DNA from: Camarhynchus parvulus
Lineage: Eukaryota; Chordata; Aves; Passeriformes; Thraupidae
NCBI RefSeq assembly: GCF_901933205.1
Contig: NC_044573.1
Span: 53,253,493-53,317,492 of the forward strand
DNA length: 64,000 nt
Reading direction: 5' to 3'
The notes under the pieces are model-generated. The model saw only the letters and a list, made by a program, of their open reading frames with translations. It had not been told where the DNA came from and did no database searches. The position numbers were made by a program, and so were the translations under genes. Below, piece by piece: positions 26,208-35,889 of this stretch. Positions within the stretch are counted from its first letter, which is position 1. Each line of letters begins with the position of its first letter.

Positions 26208-28099
26208 AATGGAAGCAAAAACCAACCTGGTCAAAAGATCTCAGCTTCTCTGCCTCCTCCCACTGCTTTCGTTAATGGTGCTGCTGCATTGTTAATCTAC
26301 TTTGAGCTTGTCTATGGCTGGAAATCTCACCCAGGTGATGTGAAGATGTTTCACAGTGCCAGTATGGGCTCCTCAGCCCTGCTAATCCACAGGGGTGGAG
26401 GGAGAAAGTCAGAGAACACCTGTATTTCTTGCAGGTTTCTGCATGCTGCTCCTTTCCTCTTGTCCTTATAATGATTTATATTTAATTGACTTGTAATTAT
26501 AACCACTTTTTTCTTTTTTTCCCCTTCTAGCTCATCTTGGTTTTTCCATACCCATATATGGTTGGTCACTAGCCTCCAATTTTTTTCCACCACAATGAGC
26601 CAATAAATCCTGTGGGGCTGGACAGGAAACCCAGCTTGCCAAGGAGAGACAGGATGAATATCTCCTAGAGACAGCCAGAGGTTTGAGTGTGTATTGTCCA
26701 TACAGCATATTTCAAGGAGTGCCCAGGGCAAGCCTGGAAAAGTTTTATGTCTGCAACAGTATTTCTTTCTGGAAAAATAGATTTTTAAAAAAGCCCACTG
26801 TGTATTTTTTACTCCTTTTATGTGTGTGGAATTCATGATATAGAGAAGTTGGTTCATCTCAAAATTTCAGCTAAGACCTGTTTTTTTTTATGGGCAGAAG
26901 ATAATTACATAGAAATGCCTCCTTTAGAAAATGTGCATTTGCTGTGTCCTCAGCTATATGTGTGCATATTCCTCAAGTTGGATATGACTTCTGGGATCTT
27001 ACTGCTCCAAACACCTTCATTAAAAACACTGAGCAAGTTTTATTAATACTTTCTTGGGCTTCCAAGCATGTCTAGGCTCATTCATGTTTATGCTTCACTG
27101 CAAACACTGGTGAACTCTCTGATCACATGTTCCACCCAGCTGCTTGTTCCTTTAAAGGCAGCAGAGATCCTGAGATGCTGAGATATTGTAACAAAACTCA
27201 GACAAACTCAATAAAATGGTGGTAAATGGTACTCTAATGACACAGTGACTCTGCATGTTCTGTATGAAAATATATATTGTGGATCCCCTTTGAAGGAATC
27301 CTTTCAGTAAGACTCATGTGGTATTTGTAATCCAGAAAATTCACTCCCGGTCTTGCAAAAATATTACTTTGCAGTGGGAATATGATGATGTTCAGACACA
27401 ACACTATTTATTCTGCACGCAATGACATTGCTGTGCATCTGGGCACAGTACTGCAAAATCTCCATATTTGAGAAAGCACTGTTTTCAAATAAGAAGAGGT
27501 TACCATTATTACTGCTAGTGTAAGTTCAAGGGAAACTGAAGCAGAAGCGTTGGCACCCTATTATAGCTGACTACATTAATCACTATGTCATTCAAATTAA
27601 GCCACTTGCTGACATTGGAACTGGTTTGTAAACATCAGGAAAAGAACTGCATCTTTGGTTGTCAGTACATAGGCAAATAAAATTCCCAGATATACACAAG
27701 TCTGGGAGTACAGCATCACTTAACTGTGCTCTCTTGTTTGCACACATACACAGCCACACTCCTAAAGGGTTTGCCAGTGCAGTGTAGTGTTGAATTATAC
27801 AGGCTAACTCTACAAGCTAGCTCTACAGGAATTAGCTTGGGGACCGGAATAAGCCTAACAGCAGTAGCAGGATACATTAGCTCGCATGGCTGAGTTAGCC
27901 TGTCTGGCAACCACTAAGATTAGAAGGCTTCTAGGATTAGATTGCTGGAGCTAAGTTATGAAAGCTGCCTTGGGTCTTTCAGTGGGTGAATTGTGACCCC
28001 CTCCTCCCCCAGCCCCTGTCCAGCAAAGAGCACTTTGCAAGACACAGGCTATACCTACTTGCATTCAAGATCTGGATTCTTAATGGAATGAACTGGCCC

Positions 28100-28160
28100 A
28101 GCTTCACTGTGGAAGTCAGTGGCATAGCTACACTGATTTACACTGACAGACTCCTGGCCG
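28100..28160 (+). repeat. Relic of ancient amniote repeat
   Basis: GGAAGTCAGTGGCATAGCTA, then CACTGATTTACACTGA, then CTCCTGGCC resembles the tail motif GAAGTCAATGGAGCTACACTGATTTACACCAGCTGAGGATCTGGCC known from old amniote repeats. It is short and decayed. Confidence 0.45.
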
Positions 28161-29845
28161 AGATGCTTCAGTCTGTCAGTTGTACTTACCATGCTCTGCC
28201 AATCTGGGGAGGGCTAGTCATAGTCTTATTCCTTTTAATGATGATTCTGCTGCAGTTGTCTTTTTTTGCTTGTTGCAGTTAAGGCCAACAGGCACTATTA
28301 TGGTCTTCTAGCTTGGTCTTGCAATGATTTTAGCTTTAAGGGATAATTTTGAATAGCACTGCAGAAGCAGAAGCAGCTTCCTTACACTGCCAGACGTCAA
28401 GGCTCAATCCTTCAGTCTGTTTCCCCCATGTTTCAACCTGCAGAGTGTTATGCTAATTTTGCTTGCAGCTTCAAGTCAGCTGAATTTCCGGCTGGCTTCA
28501 ACTTAAGCTGTTTTTATTTCAAATAAGGTAAATTACCCGCTTCAGCCCAGGGCTCGGTTTCCAAGCTTCCGTTCTGCCGGTTTTCAGGCTTCACTTCCAG
28601 CAGCTCTGCATAATCCTCGCAGAAGGCATGTCCTCCACTCCTCCTGTGCCAGGGACATGCTGCTTTGCTTGGCTGCTCCCTGAGCTGGAATCCTCCTCTT
28701 CCTCCTCCTTCTTTTCTCAGGACTTTTGCTCTGAAATCTACAGCAGTTATTTTTAACCTGTATTTAAGAGACTTCTGCTAAGAGCAGCTTGCCAGTCCCT
28801 AGACCCTCTACCCTGTTTGTCTCCAGACTTTGCAATGGAAAGTGTGTTTGACAGTCATCCCCATTACTGGCTACAAAAGTGCAGTACACCTGATGGGACT
28901 GAGAGCTGCCTTAGCAGGCCCACAGTTGCTAGCTTGCCTTTCCTGAGGCTTAGAGGGTTTGTAAAAAATTCAGTAGTAACAAGACTGTGAATGGTGTGAA
29001 GGTAATCCTAATCTGATACTGTAGCAGAAAGTAAAACCAGGAGTGTCTGTGGAGGCAAACTTTGGTGGTTTGCCATGGTACCCAACAGTATATTCGGTCA
29101 GCCTCTAGCCATGGAGCCACCATGCACTTCCTAATACATCAGAGGACTGCCATCTCTGCAATTGTGCCTAAAAAGCCTGAGATAGTTTCTCTCTAAGGGG
29201 ATTATGTTCAAATAAACAATCCAAGTAGGTGAAGGAAAACAAAGTACAGAGAGATGGGGTGGCTTACTTGTGGCCGCATGGCAGATTAAGGCTGAGATAT
29301 CAGTCTCCCTCAGTACACTGATCCCATTAAGTATCATAGCCCTATGGAGCAGGTTAGTGTATGCTCCTGCTTCAAAAACTTCAGGAAACCAAATATAAAC
29401 CTAGAAGAAAACTGCATGAGGCATCATATTGTAGCATAAAGGAATAGCATTTCTTTTCTTGGCTTTGTGGAGAGTTGACATTTTATGTGCTGTGTGTTGG
29501 CATTTCCTGTGATATTGCCACAGGCACAGGACTCAGATGGATTGTTCAGGAGCACATTAAATACTGCTTCGTAGATATAACTTTGCACAGGAATCTGTTT
29601 TATGCATGTGGGATGGACAGGCAAACCATCATCTGAGACAGATTGTTAGAATCCAAAAAATATTATTGAGGTGCTCTGCAGAAATCTCCCCTCAATAAAG
29701 GTAATCCAGCTCCCATTTCTCTATGATTTACTCAAAAGTATCTTTTTTGGTGTTATTTTATCCTCACTTTACAAGACTTACATTTGTCTTGGTTCACCCT
29801 TCATATGTGTAGACAGTTCATTTAGGAACATATGAGAATTGCTAT

Positions 29846-30355
29846 TGTGGTGGATTGGTCCTGTCCAGCAGCCAAGCTCTCACACAGCTGCTTACTCACC
29901 CTTGCCCCCACAGCAGGATGGGGGACAGAAGAGGAAAAACAAAAGTGAGAAGATTTGTTTAACTGGTGAAGCAAGAAGAAAAGGAAAACCATAAGCAGAA
30001 CAACCAGTCTCCAAGCACTGAACACTTTGGAAGCCAGAAAGTTCCTTGTTCTTTCTCTATCCCTGTTTTCATTGCTGGGCATTCCACTACATGGTGTGCA
30101 GCATCCCTTTAGCCACTTCAGGTCAGCTGGCATGACTGTGTCCCCTCCCAATTGCTTGCTCACCTCTTACCTATTTGCTCCAGGAAGTAGGGACAGAGTG
30201 GAAAAAAGAGAAATCTTTGATGCAGTGCAAGCACTGTCCAGCAATAGCTTAAACATTAGTGTGCAATGAACACTGTTTTAGACACAAACACAAAGCACAG
30301 TACCATCAGGACTGCAATGAAGAAAGTTAACTCTATCCCAGCCAGAATAAGCACA
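29846..30355 (-). mobile_element. Solo ERVL-type LTR, decayed
   Basis: This is a noncoding long terminal repeat of an avian endogenous retrovirus of the ERVL type, in minus orientation. Read on the minus strand it starts near TGTGCTTATTCTGGC, continues through GGGATAGAGTTAACTTTC and a GTACTGTGCTTTGTGTTTGT block, and ends CCAATCCACCACA. These gave me the match to the roughly 500-bp LTR family common in birds. The place where the TATA element normally lies is mutated, so no working promoter is visible. No internal gag/pol/env region flanks it on either side, so it is probably a solo LTR left by recombination. I could not find a clean target-site duplication. The boundaries are good to about 10 bp. 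Confidence 0.75.
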
Positions 30356-30359
30356 GGTA

Positions 30360-31455
30360 CCTTTTTAGAGATACCCTGCTTCAGAGAAGGCTGTAACTGT
30401 CTCTGAATCAATAGAAAGAGGGGATTTTACAGGAAACATAGGATTCATAGGCACTTCCATAGAATGGTCCCTTGGATATGGATTTGTCTCTCTCCTTTCA
30501 CTACCAATGCCAAGCTTTTCATTTCAATGTCAAGCTTTTCATTTCAATACCAAGCTTTTACATAACTGGGGTGAATTGAGATGATCCTTATTCTTCAGTG
30601 ATCAGCCATGAGACTTTCTCCTGATCACTCTCCATCAGTTGTTATGCTATACCTATCTATGTGGTTGTTATCTGTCCCACAACAGGTTTCATGTAGCTTA
30701 TAATTTTACCTTTAAATACAGTAACTCAAAGCAGTTTTAAATATCCCTTTCTCATATTTCTCCTCAGAACTGGATCCCAGAGGTTAAAAATATACATTTT
30801 CTTTTAGTAGTGTGTATTTTTACTGAGTAAGTCTTGTGGATGCTTCTTGGCCCTGGATCCTACCTTCTCAAATGTAGAGTGCATCTTCTTTGTCTAATGT
30901 TAAAAGTGACCAAAAGCCTGAGACTGAGCAAAAGCTCTAAACTGTGATAACTGTCACCCCCAAATAAATATTGATTTTTAAGTGTCAATTCTTAATAAAG
31001 ATAGCTTTCAAAGCCCAATAAACCAAATTACCATGCAAGAAACTATACTTCATATCTTTAGTTTAAATATGTGCCAAAGCTTCTATAGTGTAACATGGAA
31101 ATACAGAGACTCTTGCACGAGGAGCAGAGGCAGAAGAAACCCAGATTTTTCAGACCTTTTGGCAGCTCCTTTTGTTGTTTCTACTTTGAGCAAGGTGGGC
31201 TGAACCTGAATGTGATGGCCAAGGCAAAAACAGGTCATGCCATCTGCTAATATGAAATCACAGGATTGTAGTCTTTTCTTTATTAGCTTTTCAAAAAACT
31301 CTTTTTTTATAAGTTTTTCAAAAAGACCGATACTTTCTCAACCACCATTGCATGGTCAGGCCTCTGTTTCCTTGAGCTGACAGTACAGGTGACTGATTTA
31401 TTTTGGGATGTTTAAAAGAAATTCAAAACCTACCCACACATATAAGTAGCTTGTA
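30360..31455. other. Noncoding stretch with a 20-bp tandem repeat
   Basis: Nothing gene-like is seen. A small tandem repeat lies at 30511-30560. The rest is ordinary AT-rich sequence with short frames. Confidence 0.55.
30511..30560 (+). repeat. 20-bp minisatellite, 2.5 copies
   Basis: CAAGCTTTTCATTTCAATGT is repeated with period exactly 20 at 30511, 30531 and 30551 (last copy partial). The first two copies differ only at the final two bases. Confidence 0.9.
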
Positions 31456-31459
31456 GTGT

Positions 31460-31895
31460 TCTCTACAAAGTGTTCTTCTCCTGCGTGTGCCTAATTTCAT
31501 TCGCTACCTCAGTTCTCTTAATTTTTTCATCCTCTGCAATTTCTCATGACACAAACTTTGTCACCTTTGCTCTTCACCATGGCCTTCAAATCATTAATAA
31601 ATATCCCAGGCACATGTCATATTTTTAATCTTGGGGGCACCCTACATGGAAGTCCTTTCCATGCTGAGATAGACCATTTGTTCCTCCTCTTTGTTTCCAT
31701 TCCCTGAGCTTTGGGCTTTTTTCTTCCCCTATCCATGCAGGACTTTACCTCTCACCTTGTGGTTACTAAGTTTCCTTTATAGCCTCTTCTCAGGAACTTT
31801 ATCAAAAGCCTTTTGAAGGTCTAAATAAAAAACAGACACTGGTTGTCCTTTATCCACTGTTTTGTTAACTCTTTTAAAGGTCCTGAAGAAGTTTG
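31460..31895 (-). pseudogene. Reverse transcriptase relic of CR1/L3-like LINE
   Basis: This is a decayed piece of the ORF2 reverse transcriptase of an old non-LTR retrotransposon, coded on the minus strand. In one frame, over about 31780-31855, it still reads VFYLDLQKAFDKVPEKRL, preceded by a DKG motif. This corresponds to the RT block (YLDFxKAFDKVPHxRL) with the first catalytic Asp of CR1/L2/L3-clade elements. Further along the minus strand a VGCPQD piece stands where SGVPQGS is expected, and IFINDL stands where LFxxFINDL is expected, both in shifted frames. The FADD catalytic block is not recognisable. Frameshifts and stops between blocks make it a dead fossil. It is more diverged than the CR1 tails elsewhere in the window, so it is probably an older family. 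L3-like is my best guess. Confidence 0.8.
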
Positions 31896-32944
31896 AGGTT
31901 TCTTCCGAGACAGAGGTCATTCTAATTTGTCCCTACCATATCACCCTCATCTACTGCTCCTGCTTTATAAGAATGTCTAATGACTCCCCTGCACCAGGAG
32001 TGTTGCTTAAGAACAGAAAGCAGAGGGAGATACTTGTCTGTGGAGACTTTTCCTTACAGCCTTCTAGCTGGTTGGTTTATGCAGCCTTTAAGCCCTGAGG
32101 TAAGGAAACAGGAAAACAGATTAATAGACATAGCAATCTCCCCCAAGATACTTCTAGATAAACACAGCCTTGGGCATTTAGAAAGTCGGATTTATTACAC
32201 CTTAAAAGACGTTCCTGAAAACCACGGCTGTTTTATTTTAAAGTATGCAGCCAAAGGCGTGCACTTCTTTAATCTCTGCCACTCTTTCCTGATAGAAAAC
32301 CAAAAGCACAGGTCCCAGGGTTTAGAAACAGTTGTGTATAAACTGGAAACAATCTCAGCAAGCCTTTAGAACAATGAAGATCTCTTTGGGGGCACTGAAG
32401 TGGATTTGAACTAAAGCCAAAACACATTTCCAGTGCACAAGCTGTACAGAAACAGACACAAATGCACAATTGATATTGGTAGGGTAATATAATTGCCAAC
32501 ATTTTCCTGGAAAAAATGAGAATGCAGACAGTGATGTTTGAAGGTAGGTGGTTTTTTATGCTCAAAAGAGCACTGAAGAGCAAACCCAGGCCTCAGTGTT
32601 TGGCTGGCGCTGGAAGTCTGGGATCCCAGCTGTGACCCTTGTTGCCTGAAAAGCGGCACTACCAGTGCACTCACTTCTCATCCCTGGTTGAACATATCCC
32701 AAGTACCTGCACTGTACTGTTGGTGGGTGGTTTGCATATGCCCAGCTCAGTTGCACACACCCAGCTCAGTTTAAGTATTTCTTTTGGGGGCCATTGGAAT
32801 TTTTAATTCATTTTACCTGAGCTAAAAGTCATTCAGCATTCATCTCCTTCTTTATCTCCACAACGGTAGGAATATGTATTTGTTGATTTGCTTTTGACAT
32901 GTGAAGGAAAGGCTCATAGTCCTAGTTACTCTCATTTTGTAATT

Positions 32945-33002
32945 TTTTTCCCCTTGTGTGATCCCATTCCCTCCCCTCAGTTCCAAACAAACAGGTAAGT
33001 AC
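32945..33002 (+). promoter_or_regulatory. Strong acceptor and donor around a 14-nt segment
   Basis: A long pyrimidine tract (TCCCATTCCCTCCCCTCAG, ending 32980) forms a strong 3' splice site. It is followed by TTCCAAACAAACAG (32981-32994) and then a consensus donor GTAAGTAC. This is the layout of a 14-nt microexon, or of a recursive splice site at the CAG/GTAAGT junction. Sequence alone cannot show use. Confidence 0.35.
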
Positions 33003-34274
33003 TGTAATTGGAAATGCTCTGACTCCTCAAAAGGCTCCCTTCTCTTAGAATTTGAGGTCAAGCACCCACCACCATGGGCTTATGTGAGAAGGGACTAATT
33101 TACACCAATTTCCATGCCAGGTTTATAATTTACTAATAAAACTCTGTAAGATTCTTTTGCAGACCCTCTGACTTTTGTGGCTCCTTTTTGACCATGAGTA
33201 TCTGCGAATTTTGGGCGCTCCCTTCCTCTTAAGGGTGGGACACCACAAAAGGTATTTTTGTACTTGCTAAATGTGTTACTTTTTGATACTTGTGAAAAGA
33301 AGGATTAAACTCAGGTCTCCTTGATGCCATGCTGGTCTGGATTTTTAAAAAATATTACAGTATCATCAAGAGTGATCTCAGTTCTGAAAGGAACTGCTGG
33401 TCCCTCTGGAGATGCTGAGGGCTGCTAGAAAACTATAAACCCAGAACTGTTCATAGTCATAACTGCTAAAATGGATACCATAGTTCTGGGACTAGAGCAT
33501 GCTGGGCTGGGTGTTTTAAGATTCCTGTTTTTTCAAAGTAGTTCCTGCCTCAGATACATCCACCTGCACATATAAAGGGCACCTACATATGCAGAAGAAA
33601 TCTGCTGATAATGTTTGTTAGGGATTGGGACTAGCACTTAATATTTTGTCTTCCCTTCCACTGCATCTTCACAAGCCTCCCTGGATACCCCTTGTCCCCA
33701 GCATTTGGATTTGTCTTTTTCTGCACTGCCTGAAGCACAGTTTGCTCACGCTTAGGTGATTTACTAAAGGCTGCATAACTGCTTGGAAATATGCAAGGCT
33801 GTTTTTGGCAGTGCTGGTGTAGATATTTCAGTGCCCTGCCTCAGATTGATAGTGTTGTGCAGGGAAGAGAAGGCAGCTCTGGAAAACATTTGAGTTCAAA
33901 AGGAAGAAGAATCTCTTTAATCATTCAGGCTCTCAGGAAACTCAAGACTCAGTGGGACAGTTTCCTCACAGTTGGGACTGTCCCAGAAAATCAGTGGCAT
34001 TTGAAAGCAAGATCACAGCCAAGGAAAGTGCTGCAGTGATGGAGAGGGCCCCAGCCAATGTGACTGAAATGGCTACTACCTCTGCTGCAGCCAACAGCTG
34101 GCAGGGAGACTTGGGGTTCACTACTGCAGACAGAACAGCATATTTAGCAATGTCACTTTTTCTTTCTGAAATATCTGTGAGGGTTTGGATCATATAATCA
34201 GCTTTTAAAATGAGTATGGTGCAAGGAACTATCTGAAGTCTCCTCAGATTATATTCAGGGCTTCATCCAGCAAT

Positions 34275-34294
34275 TTCTTTCTTTCTTTCTATTT
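34275..34294 (+). repeat. Short (TTTC)n run
   Basis: About five TTTC units occur in tandem. Confidence 0.7.
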
Positions 34295-34899
34295 CTCCAC
34301 CTCCCTAAATATATATATCCTGACTTCTCCTATGAGATTAATTCAAACAGAGCAACTGCTGGATTAGACCTTAATCCCTTTTCCATCCATTTAAATCACC
34401 CTGAACTGCGAGGGATTGGGGTGTGTTCCAGCGCTGGCCTAAGATTCATTCTATTCTGGCATCTTGTTTTGCATCTGATTTCTGTTTTTTTTTTTCTTTT
34501 GGTTTTTTTTTTTGGCAAATTCTCTGTCTTTAGTATTTGTAACTTGCAATCCTACCAATATGGTCTGGCAATGACATTTGTCGTGAGGGGACCACTTTTT
34601 CCCGGTCTTGATCTGCAACAGCCAGTTAATTCTTATGAAACATCCCTCTCTCATCCGCCTGGCTCTGCTCTGCAGCTTCATGGGGTGTGAACTTTGAAAG
34701 GCTCAGCTCAGATAATCCACATTTATAAGTTTTTCTTTCCAGCAGTACTCCTTCCCCCCCACCAGTCACCAGCTACCCAAATAGCAGAGGGTGTGCTACT
34801 ACACAGAAACCTCTTTGATATACAGTTTCCTCAAGGGAAGCGGCGGTCACATCCCAGCCACCAAACTCCCGTCAATCTGGGAATCAAGTTCGAACAGGA

Positions 34900-35490
34900 A
34901 GCACCTCCCTGCACAGCCTGAACTGCGGCGGCGGAGCTCCTGCAACCCCGCTCCTGCCTCTGAACGCAGCGCAGGGCCGGTCCCCGCTCCGGACGGGCGG
35001 GAGGCGGCGGTCGGGCGGGGCCGGGGCCGTTGAGGTGCCCTCAGGGCCGCGCTGCCGGGGAGCGGCCGGGGCAGGGCGGTGGCGGGGCCGGGCCCGCCCG
35101 CCCGAACGCGGGGTCGTGACGCCCTCTGGTGGGGGCGGCGCGGCGCGGCCGGGCGGGGAGCGGGCAGCGGGGCCCAGCTCGGGCCGGGCCGCCGTGGGGA
35201 GGCCACGGGCTCAGGCTCTGCTGGAGGCGCTTGTGTATGTGTGGGCACGGGCAGGGATTTGGGTGCTGACGCGGGCTCGGGTGTGGGTGCCAGTAGGGGT
35301 GAGCGAACGCCGCCACCTCCCAGCCCAGAGAGCCACCTTGTGTTTTAGCTATGCGGCTAATCCAATGTGTCCCTCTCGGCCGCCACAGCCTCTTGAAGCC
35401 CCTTGCGTGGAGACTGGGGACTGCTGTGATTTTAAGCGGCTGGGCCATCGCTGTTCCCGGAGATGTCAAGTGGCCCGTGACAGCACCCAG
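34900..35490. promoter_or_regulatory. CpG island, probable promoter
   Basis: GC content rises sharply here and CpG dinucleotides become dense, in a window that is otherwise CpG-poor. The core is about 34920-35340. GGGCGG Sp1/KLF boxes lie at 34995, 35013, 35074 and 35151, and a CTCF-like motif lies at 35119-35132. No TATA box is evident, as is normal for CpG-island promoters. Many such islands in vertebrates mark starts of housekeeping genes or divergent transcripts, but the strand cannot be fixed from sequence. Frames of 130-150 codons across it on both strands are GC-rich artefacts, mostly lacking ATG. A short ATG frame at 35351-35530 is discussed as a finding. The island is bounded downstream by a CR1 from 35657. 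Confidence 0.85.
35119..35132 (-). promoter_or_regulatory. CTCF-like motif inside CpG island
   Basis: The minus strand reads CCACCAGAGGGCGT, matching the CTCF core CCASYAGRKGGCRS at 13 of 14 positions. Its place inside the island is typical of promoter-proximal CTCF sites. Binding is inference. Confidence 0.6.
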
Positions 35491-35530
35491 TGAGAGCCCA
35501 GGCCCCGGCAGGGGAGCCAGACTGGGCTGA
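35351..35530 (+). other. Short ATG frame at CpG island edge (59 codons)
   Basis: An ATG with G at -3 opens a 59-codon frame ending in TGA at 35528-35530. It begins MRLIQCVPLGRHSLLKPLAW and has no acidic residue until about position 39. The N-terminus is basic and hydrophobic, like a mitochondrial or secretory leader. A weak donor (CCCA/GTGAGA) lies at 35490. A chance frame is quite possible and I recognise no family. Confidence 0.2.
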
Positions 35531-35656
35531 TCCCTCCAGGAGCATCAGAGACACAATACGGTGAAGCAGGCACTAGAGGTGCAATCGCTGCCTTGGCAGG
35601 GTCTGCCCTGGCCCTCTTGAGCTGCCCGGCTGGACTGCTGGGTGGCAGGAGAGGAC

Positions 35657-35886
35657 ATAGAATCATAGACTCGTTTAGGTTGGAAAGGACCTTTAAGATC
35701 ATTAAGTCCGACAGTTAACACAGTGCTGCAAAGTCCACCAGTGCATCATGTCTCCAAGTGCCACATCTTCATGTCTTTACAATTCCTCCAGGGATGGGAA
35801 CTCCATTAGTTTCCTGGGCCTCTTCCAATGCTTGACAACCCTTTCAGTGAAGAATTTTCTTCCTAATACTCAATCTAAACCTAGTA
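35657..35886 (-). mobile_element. CR1 LINE, 3' region, next to CpG island
   Basis: This is a minus-oriented CR1 copy. The plus strand starts with the reversed tail ATAGAATCATAGACTCG and continues GGTTGGAAAGGACCTTTAAG. It then passes ATTCCTCCAGGGATGGGAAC and GTGAAGAATTTTCTTCCTAA, which are standard blocks of the avian CR1 3' region. About 230 bp remain, 5'-truncated. The far end dissolves into an AT-rich, loosely repeated CTAAACCTAGTAATAAATC stretch (about 35870-35925). It is better preserved at the tail than the copy at 12.8 kb, so it may be younger. Confidence 0.9.
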
Positions 35887-35889
35887 ATA

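Larger units (their letters stand above)
24980..29845. other. Noncoding stretch with scattered regulatory-like motifs
   Basis: No gene is recognised. The longest frame, 168 codons on the minus strand (26351-26857), has no known domain. The stretch holds a cluster of AP-1-like GAGTC/GACTC motifs (25724-25848), a second X-box (26195-26207), a compact homeobox/FOX-motif segment (about 27540-27640) and an old repeat relic (28100-28160). The segment from 28500 to 28800 is CT-rich and slightly GC-rich, with a few CpGs but no island. Confidence 0.5.
31900..34835. other. Noncoding stretch leading to CpG island
   Basis: No gene is recognised. The stretch holds a strong acceptor/donor pair around a 14-base candidate exon (32981-32994), a TTTC run (34275-34294) and T-rich runs (34480-34514). 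The segment from 32100 to 32340 looks compositionally distinct and could be a conserved noncoding element, which only alignment can show. Confidence 0.5.

Noticed and set aside
26351..26857. 168-codon minus frame
   Set aside because: It shows no domain or splice logic, and it includes a Lys run from a T-rich tract.
27624..27640. miR-30-like seed TGTAAACATC
   Set aside because: The match stops after the seed and there is no precursor hairpin. A forkhead motif explains it better.
34847..35493. Frames of 130-152 codons across the CpG island
   Set aside because: GC-rich sequence has few stops. The longest plus frame lacks an ATG start and reads as low-complexity Gly/Ala/Arg.
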